A DNA stretch of 20,771 nt from Ovoidimarina sp039190895 (lineage in GTDB: Bacteria > Pseudomonadota > Alphaproteobacteria > Rhodobacterales > Rhodobacteraceae): contig JBCCXY010000066.1 of NCBI GenBank assembly GCA_039190895.1, forward strand, positions 1-20,771, read 5' to 3'. Both the position numbers and the translations under genes were made by a program. Shown here piece by piece: positions 6,681-13,052 of this stretch (the first letter of the stretch is position 1; each line of letters begins with the position of its first letter). The notes under the pieces were generated by a model. It saw nothing but the letters and a program-made list of their open reading frames with translations. It was not told the origin of the DNA and searched no databases.

Positions 6681-7414
6681 TCGCCAGCCTGCCGATGTAT
6701 GATCGGCCCGAGACCTTCGCCGCAAACGACGCCCTATGGACCCTGATCCGCGACGCCTTTCGCAGCGCAGGGGCGGACGCGCCCGATGGGCTGACCCGCG
6801 AAGGGGATATCTGGGCGCAATGGACCGCCCCCGATTTGGTGCTGTCGCAAACCTGCGGGCTGCCCCTGGCCACTCGGTTATGGGACGACGTCACCTATAT
6901 CGGCGCGCCGGTATTCGACATCGAATGCGCGCCTGGGCATTACTTCAGCCGGGTTGTGATGCGCAAAGACGACCTGCGGGATGACCTGAGCGGTACACGC
7001 CTTGCCTTCAACGACACGATGTCCCAATCGGGCTGGGCCGCCGCCAACGCCTATGCGTCAGCAAACGGCTTCGCCTTTCGCAGCAAGACCGAGACCGGCG
7101 CACATCGCGTCTCGGCGCAGGCCGTGGCCGAGGGGCGCGCCGACATCGCCTTCATTGACGCGGTCACGTGGGAGATGATCAGGCGGTGGGACGATTGCGC
7201 GCAGACCCTTCGGATGGTTGATGCAACCCCGCCTACGCCCGCCTTGCCTTACATTGCCGCTCTTGGCGCCGATGCCGACGTGATATTTCAGTTAATGCTC
7301 AATGCCTTTGCACAACTTTCGGGCAGTGACCGACAGGTGCTCTGCTTAAAGGGGATCACTCGCCTGCCGAGAAACGCATATTTAAGGCAGAAGCCCCCAG
7401 ATCGCCCGCATTAG
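6677..7414 (+). CDS. PhnD/SsuA/transferrin-like binding-protein domain, no signal peptide
   Basis: This 245-residue protein has the layout of a periplasmic binding protein of the phosphonate (PhnD) type: SLPMYDRPETFAANDALW at the N-terminus, LSQTCGLPLATRLWDDV (about 56-72), the hinge region RLAFNDTMSQSGWAAANAY (about 109-127) and EGRADIAFIDAVTWEMI (about 153-169). The motif with N-D-x-x-S-x-S-G is typical of the family. It has no signal peptide: the chain begins directly with the first beta strand. It therefore either acts in the cytoplasm or is not a transport receptor. It starts with GTG 6677, overlapping the terB stop; ATG 6695 is an alternative that removes six residues. No matching permease or ATPase gene is near. 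The downstream ABC genes have their own family 3 binding protein. Confidence 0.78.
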   Translation: MIASLPMYDRPETFAANDALWTLIRDAFRSAGADAPDGLTREGDIWAQWTAPDLVLSQTCGLPLATRLWDDVTYIGAPVFDIECAPGHYFSRVVMRKDDLRDDLSGTRLAFNDTMSQSGWAAANAYASANGFAFRSKTETGAHRVSAQAVAEGRADIAFIDAVTWEMIRRWDDCAQTLRMVDATPPTPALPYIAALGADADVIFQLMLNAFAQLSGSDRQVLCLKGITRLPRNAYLRQKPPDRPH

Positions 7415-7508
7415 CAACAACGAACCTAGGTAAACCCCGACTTATTCGTTGCAACGCAACCGGATTCTCAAGTTTACTTATGCCGATTAGGGAATTTGAC
7501 GGAACACC
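7415..7508 (+). promoter_or_regulatory. Likely promoter region of the ABC/gamma-glutamylation operon
   Basis: This 94-bp AT-richer gap precedes the first ABC transporter gene. TTGCAA (7449-7454) is followed after 18 bases by TTTACT (7473-7478), a possible -35/-10 pair. GTTGCAAC is a short palindrome that overlaps the -35 and could bind a regulator. The gap is the only sizeable one before the operon, so a promoter here is likely, but the exact boxes are guesses. Confidence 0.4.
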
Positions 7509-8282
7509 GTGAACGACGCGCCGGTAATTGAGATCAGGGACCTGCAGAAAAGCTATGGCTCCCTGGACGTCCTGAAGGGCGTAGACCTTGTTGCGCCCAG
7601 GGGCCATGTCGTGTCGCTGATCGGGTCATCGGGGTCGGGCAAATCCACCCTGTTGCGATGCGCAAACCTGCTGGAAGACAGCCAGGGCGGTGACATCTGT
7701 TTCGAAGGTGAGCATGTGCGTTGGGCCGGGACGGGCCACGCCCGCCATCCCGCCGACAAAAAACAGGTGACGCGCATCAGGACGAACCTGTCGATGGTGT
7801 TCCAGCAGTTCAACCTGTGGGCCCACATGACCATCCTGCAAAACGTGATGGAGGCCCCGCTGACCGTCATGAAGCGCGACCCGGCCGAGGTGGAGGAGAA
7901 AGCCCGAGGTTACCTCGACAAGGTCGGGATCGGTGCCAAGTGCGACGCGTATCCGGCGCAACTCTCCGGTGGTCAGCAACAGCGGGCCGCCATCGCCCGC
8001 GCCCTGTGTATGGAGCCTCGCGCGATCCTGTTTGACGAACCCACGTCAGCGCTGGATCCCGAGTTGGAACAAGAGGTTGTGCGGGTCATCAAAGACCTCG
8101 CCTCAGAAGGTCGCACGATGATCATCGTCACCCATGATATGAACATGGCGCGCGATGTAAGCGACCACGTTATCTTCCTTCACCAGGGGAAGGTTGAAGA
8201 AGAGGGGGCGCCGACCTCGTTATTCGGCGCACCAAAAACGGACCGGCTGCGGCAATTCCTAAGCGCGACTGCGCCGGCCTAA
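7509..8282 (+). CDS. Polar amino acid ABC transporter, ATP-binding protein
   Basis: This 257-residue ATPase is of the HisP/GlnQ type that drives uptake of polar amino acids and relatives. All motifs are intact: Walker A GSSGSGKST (39-47), Q-loop VFQQFNLW (97-104), signature LSGGQQQRAAIARAL (152-166), Walker B AILFDEPTSALDP (172-184) and the switch His209 in IVTHDM. The 20-residue insert ARHPADKKQVTRIRTNLSMV before the Q-loop is also seen in HisP, OccP and NocP. The start is GTG 7509, since IEIRDLQKSYG follows at the usual distance. It is the first gene of the operon, and the binding protein gene follows after 32 bp. Confidence 0.95.
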   Translation: MNDAPVIEIRDLQKSYGSLDVLKGVDLVAPRGHVVSLIGSSGSGKSTLLRCANLLEDSQGGDICFEGEHVRWAGTGHARHPADKKQVTRIRTNLSMVFQQFNLWAHMTILQNVMEAPLTVMKRDPAEVEEKARGYLDKVGIGAKCDAYPAQLSGGQQQRAAIARALCMEPRAILFDEPTSALDPELEQEVVRVIKDLASEGRTMIIVTHDMNMARDVSDHVIFLHQGKVEEEGAPTSLFGAPKTDRLRQFLSATAPA

Positions 8283-8314
8283 AAGAAGAGTATCGCGTAA
8301 AACGGGAGCGAAGA

Positions 8315-9037
8315 ATGAATAAGATAGTCCTCACAACTGCAGCGCTCGCCTTCTCGGCTGGTATCGCCTACGCCGACAGCCACTCGGTCGTCCGACTGGG
8401 CACGGAAGGCGCCTACCCTCCGTGGAACTTCATCAATGACTCGGGCGAGGTCGACGGCTTCGAACGGGAACTTGGCGATGAGCTGTGCACCCGCGCTGAA
8501 CTGACGTGTGAGTGGGTGACCAACGACTGGGATTCAATCATCCCGAACCTTGTCTCCGGCAACTACGACGTCATCATCGCGGGGATGTCGATCACCGACG
8601 AGCGGGACGAGGTTATCGACTTCACGCAAGCCTACACCCCGCCCGATCCGTCCCTGTACCTCGCTTCGTCCGAGGATGCTGACCTGACGGGCGGCGTCCT
8701 CGCCGCGCAGACCGGGACGCTGCAAGCGGCCTACATTGCCGAATCCGGTGCGACCCTGATCGAGTTTGCAACCCCGGAAGAGACCGTTGCAGCAGTCCGT
8801 AACGGCGAAGCCGAAGCAGTTCTGGCTGATGCGGCCTTCCTTCTGCCGATTGCAGAAGCCGAAGCCGAGCTTTCGATCGTTGGCGACGGTGTGCTTTTGG
8901 GCAATGGCGTCGGCATGGGCCTGCGCGAGTCGGATGGTGATCTGAAGGCCAAGTTCGACGCAGCCATCCAGTCGATGAAAGACGACGGGTCGCTCAACAC
9001 TATGATCGAAAAGTGGGAAGTCTCGTCCACGTTCTAG
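8315..9037 (+). CDS. Periplasmic amino-acid-type (family 3) substrate-binding protein
   Basis: This 240-residue receptor captures the substrate in the periplasm for the neighbouring permeases. A signal peptide MNKIVLTTAALAFSAGIAYA with cleavage after residue 20 precedes the mature domain. LGTEGAYPPWNF (28-39), GFERELGDELC (48-58) and GMSITDERDEVIDFT (90-104) are family 3 signatures. Arg97 matches the HisJ/ArgT arginine that binds an alpha-carboxylate, and Asp172 in VLADAAFLL is placed like the aspartate that binds the alpha-amino group. Cys58 and Cys65 have the same spacing as the HisJ disulfide. The ligand is therefore probably an amino acid or an opine-like derivative rather than a plain diamine. 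This is inferred, not shown. GGGAG precedes the ATG. Confidence 0.93.
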   Translation: MNKIVLTTAALAFSAGIAYADSHSVVRLGTEGAYPPWNFINDSGEVDGFERELGDELCTRAELTCEWVTNDWDSIIPNLVSGNYDVIIAGMSITDERDEVIDFTQAYTPPDPSLYLASSEDADLTGGVLAAQTGTLQAAYIAESGATLIEFATPEETVAAVRNGEAEAVLADAAFLLPIAEAEAELSIVGDGVLLGNGVGMGLRESDGDLKAKFDAAIQSMKDDGSLNTMIEKWEVSSTF

Positions 9038-9044
9038 TGTGCTT

Positions 9045-9071
9045 GGGGGCGGGCCGTTACGGACCGCCCCC
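9045..9071 (+). terminator. Strong hairpin between binding protein and permease genes
   Basis: GGGGGCGG (9045-9052) pairs with CCGCCCCC (9064-9071); inside it, CCG/CGG extends the stem after one mismatch, leaving a 3-nt loop. It starts eight bases after the binding-protein stop. No U run follows. It may be a partial terminator or a 3' mRNA stabiliser that lets the receptor be made in excess over the permeases, a common pattern in such operons. Confidence 0.55.
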
Positions 9072-9176
9072 ATCTTGCCACACCGGCCTTGATTCCGCGC
9101 TTGCCCCGGTGAGAACCTCGTCGAAACCTTAGTACGCTATGCTACGGTCGGGGCCGAGAGACAAAGGGCAACGCCG

Positions 9177-10061
9177 ATTTTCAACTTCTGCACAGACCCC
9201 GATACGCTCAGCACCTTTCGGTGGTTTGCCTGTTACTTCACGACCGCGAAGCATGCGAACCTCTACTGGGCCTTCGGCACGGTCTTTCTGCTGCTCGCCA
9301 TCACTGCCCCAACCGCGCTGGCCTTCGGCTTTGGCGGCGCCGTGGCCGCCCGCAGCCGCATCGCCCCGGTTCGCTGGATCGCACAGGCATATCTCGCGCT
9401 ATTCCGCAGCGTGCCCGAGACGGTGTTCTTCCTGTTCTTCGTGATCGCGCTGGATCAGGGGTTCGAATACATCAACCACTTGATCAGATGCCCCGACTGG
9501 ACAGAACCAATCCGGCAGGGCAACGACTTTATCGTCTGCGCACAGGCCAAGATCCCGCTCGGGAACGCCGATCAGTACTATCACGAGGTCTATGGATTTT
9601 TCCTCGCCGTCCTGACCTTCGCCATCGTCTTTGGCGCCTTCTCGGGCAACATCCTGGTGGGGGCCATGCGCTCTGTCCCGCGCGCGCAGATCGAGACGGC
9701 CGAGGCCTACGGCATGACGGAACGTCAGGCGTTCTGGCGCGTAACCGTCCCGCAGATGTGGACCTATGCGCTGCCCGGATTGTCAAACGTCTGGATGGTG
9801 TTGACCAAGTCCACGCCGCTTCTGTTCCTGCTCGGGGTTGAGGACATCGTCTATTGGGGGCGGGAGCTTGGCGCCACCGCCAACCCCCGCTTCACGGCCT
9901 ATCCGCATGGCGACTGGCGGATGTGGTACTTCCTGTTCCTGCTCATCTTCTACCTCGGCCTCACCCGGGCCAGCGAAATCGCCTTCGCCCGCCTGAACGA
10001 CCGCCTTTCGCGCGGTCAGGCCACGCTCGCCGGTGAGGCCCTGCGCCGGGCGGACGCGTGA
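9177..10061 (+). CDS. Polar amino acid ABC transporter permease (HisQ-like), non-canonical start
   Basis: This is the first of two inner-membrane permeases. The coding frame clearly includes FNFCTDPDTLSTFRWF, a first helix (about residues 30-52) and five or so later helices, with the EAA loop ETAEAYGMTERQAFWR (173-188) followed by VPQMWTYALPG. No ATG, GTG or TTG occurs in frame between the upstream stop TGA (9090-9092) and GTG 9342. That GTG would delete 55 residues, including the first helix. I place the start at ATT 9177, because AAAGGG lies eight bases before it; ACG 9171 is the alternative. The first residues would read Met-Phe-Asn-Phe-Cys. The product would be 294 residues. The stop overlaps the next gene by GTGA (10058-10061). 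A mutated start or a sequencing error is also possible. Confidence 0.85.
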   Translation: MFNFCTDPDTLSTFRWFACYFTTAKHANLYWAFGTVFLLLAITAPTALAFGFGGAVAARSRIAPVRWIAQAYLALFRSVPETVFFLFFVIALDQGFEYINHLIRCPDWTEPIRQGNDFIVCAQAKIPLGNADQYYHEVYGFFLAVLTFAIVFGAFSGNILVGAMRSVPRAQIETAEAYGMTERQAFWRVTVPQMWTYALPGLSNVWMVLTKSTPLLFLLGVEDIVYWGRELGATANPRFTAYPHGDWRMWYFLFLLIFYLGLTRASEIAFARLNDRLSRGQATLAGEALRRADA

Positions 10062-10861
10062 GCTGTTGGGAGATCATCGCAGACTACGGCCTCCGCTCCA
10101 TCGGGATCGGGGAGCGGCTTTTGCCCCGCGAGTACACCCTTTGTCACCAGTTCACGCTGATCGGTTCTGGCATGATCTGGAACATCTATCTTGGTGTCAT
10201 CGCCCTCGCCCTTGGCTTTGTTCTGGCCACCTCTGTGGCCGTGGGCAAGACGGCGGAGAACCCGGTGATCCGCAAGGCTTCGGAGTGGTTCATCTTCATC
10301 TTTCGTGGCTCACCGCTCTTTATCCAGTTCTTCTTCGCCTACTTCCTGTTCCTTCAGATCAAAGGTCTGCATCCGGCAACGGATGAACTCAGCGCAGCCT
10401 GGCTGGGTGCGCTGATCGTCCTGTTCCTCAACACCTCGGCCTACACGGGACAGATCTTTTACGGCGCCCTCCGCAGCGTCCCAAAGGGTGATCTTGAGGC
10501 GGCGGATGCCTACGGCCTCACCGGGTTCGCCAAGTTCCGACGCGTGACCTGGCCCACGATGCTGCGGCTCGCCTGGCCCGCCTACACGAACGAGGCGATC
10601 CTTCTGTTCCAAGCCACAACGCTGGTCTTCTTCTCGGGCTTCCCCGCGCTTCAGCAACGGGGGGACGCGCTGTATTACGCCAACTTCTTCGCCGACAAGA
10701 CGTTCAACCCCTTTGTCCCCTACCCCATCGTGGCATTCTACTTTATCCTGCTGACCCTCACCGTGATCTTCATCTTCAGCCGCGTGAACAAGCGTCTGAA
10801 CCGGCACCTCCCGGATGAGAGGCGCCAGCGTGTGCGGTACAGGCCGCAGCTTATCCGATGA
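10058..10861 (+). CDS. Polar amino acid ABC transporter permease (HisM-like)
   Basis: This second permease of the heteromeric pair is 267 residues long. Helices are visible at about 38-60 (MIWNIYLGVIALALGFVLAT), 80-105 (WFIFIFRGSPLFIQFFFAYF), 115-135, 180-200 and 225-247. The EAA loop is DLEAADAYGLTGFAKFRR, followed by VTWPTMLRLAWPAY. FRGSPLFIQ is a signature of amino-acid permeases of the HisM/GlnP class. The gene starts with GTG 10058, four bases inside the previous gene, and ends with ATGA (10858-10861), overlapping the glutamine-synthetase-like gene. This chain of overlaps ties the transporter tightly to the enzymes that follow. Confidence 0.94.
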   Translation: MSCWEIIADYGLRSIGIGERLLPREYTLCHQFTLIGSGMIWNIYLGVIALALGFVLATSVAVGKTAENPVIRKASEWFIFIFRGSPLFIQFFFAYFLFLQIKGLHPATDELSAAWLGALIVLFLNTSAYTGQIFYGALRSVPKGDLEAADAYGLTGFAKFRRVTWPTMLRLAWPAYTNEAILLFQATTLVFFSGFPALQQRGDALYYANFFADKTFNPFVPYPIVAFYFILLTLTVIFIFSRVNKRLNRHLPDERRQRVRYRPQLIR

Positions 10862-12189
10862 AAGACTGGCTCGCCGAGCACCCCCACATTCTCGCCATCC
10901 GCGCCGCCGTCGCCGACGTGAATGGCCAGCCGCGCGGCAAGCGCCTCCCTGCCCGCGCGGCGGACAAGGCCTTGGCCGGGCAAATGCGCGCGCCCCTCTC
11001 GGTGGTCAATGTCGACATCCGCGGCGATGACATCGCCGACAGCCCGCTGCTGTTCGAAACCGGCGACCGCGACGGCCTGCTGAAGCCCACCGATCGCGGC
11101 TTCGTCCCGATGCCCTGGCTCGACACGCCCACCGCTTTGCTGCCCATGTGGATGCACCGCGACGACGGCACACCCTTCGCGGGCGACCCCCGCCATGCGC
11201 TGGCCACCGTGCTGAAACGCTACGCCGCCCGCCACTGGCAACCGATCTGCGCGACGGAGCTCGAATTCTACCTTATCGACGACAGCGATGGCCCCCTGCG
11301 CAGCCCCGCCTCCCCCCGCTCCGGCAAGCGGCGGATCGGGGGAGAGATCCTGTCCATCCGCGCCCTGGACGCCTTCGACTCCTTTTTCACCGACCTCTAC
11401 GCGGCCTGCGAGGCCATGGGCATTTCGGCGGAAGCCGCCAGCTCCGAGGCCGGTCTGGCGCAGTTCGAGGTCAACCTCACCCACGGCCCCGCCATGCGGA
11501 TTGCCGACGACACCTGGCTGTTCAAACTGCTTACCAAGGGCCTCGCCCGGAAGCACGGCTTCGCGGCAAGCTTCATGGCCAAACCTTACCCCGACGACGC
11601 CGGGACCGGGATGCACCTGCATTTCAGCGTGCTCGACCGACACGGGCGCAACGTGTTCGACGACGGAACAGAGAAGGGCTCAGACCGCCTCCAGCAGGCA
11701 GTGGCGGGCTGCCTCGACGCCATGGCCGACAGCGCCCTGATCTTCGCTCCGCACGGCAACAGCTATGACCGCCTTGTCCCCGGCGCCCACGCCCCCACCA
11801 GCATCGCCTGGGCCTATGAGAACCGCACCGCCGCGCTCCGCGTCCCCTCCGGCCCCGGCAACGCCCGCCGGATCGAGCACCGCGTCGCGGGTGGCGACGT
11901 GAACCCCTACCTGCTGATCGCGGCCGTTCTCGGTGGCGCAATGATCGGCATCGATGACGAATTGACCCCGCCGCCGCCGATCACCGGCAACGCCTATGAG
12001 CTTCAACTGCCCCAGATCCCCACCGACTGGGACAACGCCATCGGTCGGTTCGAACACTCTGGCCTCATGAAACGCATCTTCCCCCGCGAACTTCTCCGCA
12101 ACTACACCCTGACCAAACGGCAAGAGCGCCAGACCTACGCCACCCTTAGCCCCGAAGACCGCATCGCCACCTACCTCGACACCGTATGA
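10858..12189 (+). CDS. Glutamine synthetase family protein, PuuA-like (gamma-glutamylamine synthetase)
   Basis: This 443-residue cytoplasmic enzyme probably uses ATP to join the gamma-carboxylate of glutamate to an amine, as PuuA does with putrescine. Glutamine-synthetase motifs are in order: DVNGQPRGKRLP (20-31), ELEFYL (134-139), QFEVN (202-206), MAKPYPDDAGTGMHLHFS (240-257), NSYDRLVPG (301-309), ENRTAALRVP (321-330) and RIEHRVAGGDVNPYL (338-352). The wording of these blocks is closer to E. coli PuuA than to GlnA, and the adenylylation tyrosine loop of GlnA is absent. Its ATG overlaps the permease stop, so uptake and activation are co-translated. The true amine substrate is unknown. A double-palindrome repeat follows seven bases after its stop. 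Confidence 0.93.
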   Translation: MKDWLAEHPHILAIRAAVADVNGQPRGKRLPARAADKALAGQMRAPLSVVNVDIRGDDIADSPLLFETGDRDGLLKPTDRGFVPMPWLDTPTALLPMWMHRDDGTPFAGDPRHALATVLKRYAARHWQPICATELEFYLIDDSDGPLRSPASPRSGKRRIGGEILSIRALDAFDSFFTDLYAACEAMGISAEAASSEAGLAQFEVNLTHGPAMRIADDTWLFKLLTKGLARKHGFAASFMAKPYPDDAGTGMHLHFSVLDRHGRNVFDDGTEKGSDRLQQAVAGCLDAMADSALIFAPHGNSYDRLVPGAHAPTSIAWAYENRTAALRVPSGPGNARRIEHRVAGGDVNPYLLIAAVLGGAMIGIDDELTPPPPITGNAYELQLPQIPTDWDNAIGRFEHSGLMKRIFPRELLRNYTLTKRQERQTYATLSPEDRIATYLDTV

Positions 12190-12196
12190 CGCGAGC

Positions 12197-12277
12197 GGCG
12201 GTGGGCAAATTGCCCACCCTACCCTCAGCAGAACCGTCCAGCGAAGGATGTGTAGGGTGGGCAATCTGCCCACCGCC
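12197..12277. repeat. Intergenic double-palindrome repeat, copy 1
   Basis: Two 26-bp arms (12197-12222 and 12252-12277) are inverted copies matching at 25 of 26 positions, separated by 29 bases. Each arm is itself nearly palindromic around GTGGGCAAATTGCCCAC, so the element could form a cruciform or clover-like RNA. The same element recurs at 15696-15770 and 17077-17156. It begins seven bases after the first synthetase stop. Confidence 0.85.
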
Positions 12278-12356
12278 CCGGCCAGATCACCGCGCAGCCA
12301 ATTGAGCCCTCGCCCATTCTGCACTAGGTGTCAGGCGTCCAACCCACTGGTGCCAC

Positions 12357-13052
12357 ATGCAAATCGGACTGCTCCAAGCCGGATACCTTCCAGAGGAATT
12401 CCAACAAGACTTTGGCGACTACCCAGCCGTCTACAACAAACTGATGGCCCCCGAAGGCATCACCTTCAAAGCATATCCCGTCATCGACAGCGTCTTCCCC
12501 GACAGCGTGCATGCCGAGGTCGGCTGGCTCATCTCCGGCTCCCGCCACGGCGCCTACGAGGATCACCCGTGGATCCCGCCCCTCGAAGACTTCATCCGCG
12601 AGGCCCACGCCCAGCGCGTCCCCATGGTCGGCATCTGCTTCGGTCACCAAATCATTGCCCAGGCCCTTGGCGGTACCGTAGAAAAGTTCGCAGGCGGCTG
12701 GGCCGTCGGACGCCACGTCTACGACTGGAACGGCCGCGATGTCGCGCTGAACGTCTGGCACCAGGACCAGGTCACCAAAGCCCCCGACGGCGCGACCGTC
12801 TTCGCCACCTCGCCCTTCTGCCGGAACGCCGCGATGATGGTGGGCGACGACGTCCTCACCATGCAGCCCCACCCCGAATTCGACCGGGGTGCCACCGAAA
12901 GCCTGCTCGACGGACGCGGCCCGGGCATCGTCCCCGACCAACTTCTGGCACAAGCCAAAGACGCCCTCGACCAACCCATCCACGACGCCCAGATCGCCGC
13001 GCAGATTGGCGCATTCTTCAAAGAACGGATCGGCCATGACCGCGTGGCTTGA
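12357..13052 (+). CDS. Class I glutamine-amidotransferase-like hydrolase (possible gamma-glutamyl hydrolase)
   Basis: This 231-residue single-domain class I amidotransferase has the nucleophile Cys94 in VGICFGHQIIAQALGG (91-106) and the His172/Glu174 pair in QPHPEF, so the triad is intact. No synthase domain is attached. The GICFGHQ wording resembles stand-alone enzymes such as plant gamma-glutamyl peptidase GGP1 and GuaA-type domains rather than E. coli PuuD. Between two gamma-glutamylating enzymes and a gamma-glutamylamine oxidase, its likely task is to cut the gamma-glutamyl bond and return glutamate, replacing PuuD. That role is inferred from position. The ATG at 12357 has only a weak GGTG before it. 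The 3' end overlaps the second synthetase gene by 17 bases. Confidence 0.88.
   Translation: MQIGLLQAGYLPEEFQQDFGDYPAVYNKLMAPEGITFKAYPVIDSVFPDSVHAEVGWLISGSRHGAYEDHPWIPPLEDFIREAHAQRVPMVGICFGHQIIAQALGGTVEKFAGGWAVGRHVYDWNGRDVALNVWHQDQVTKAPDGATVFATSPFCRNAAMMVGDDVLTMQPHPEFDRGATESLLDGRGPGIVPDQLLAQAKDALDQPIHDAQIAAQIGAFFKERIGHDRVA

Noticed and set aside
9139..9444. An ATG-started frame (MLRSGPRDKGQ...) ahead of the permease, which could feed into it by a -1 frameshift at AAAGGGC
   Set aside because: In that frame the codons are AAA GGG C, so the heptamer is not in slippery phase, and there is no ribosome binding site at 9139. The peptide has no membrane-protein character, whereas the other frame does.
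12889..13035. A 49-residue extension of the second synthetase
   Set aside because: It overlaps the end of the hydrolase gene in another frame and has the arginine/proline/serine composition of an out-of-frame reading; MTAWLDL is the natural start.
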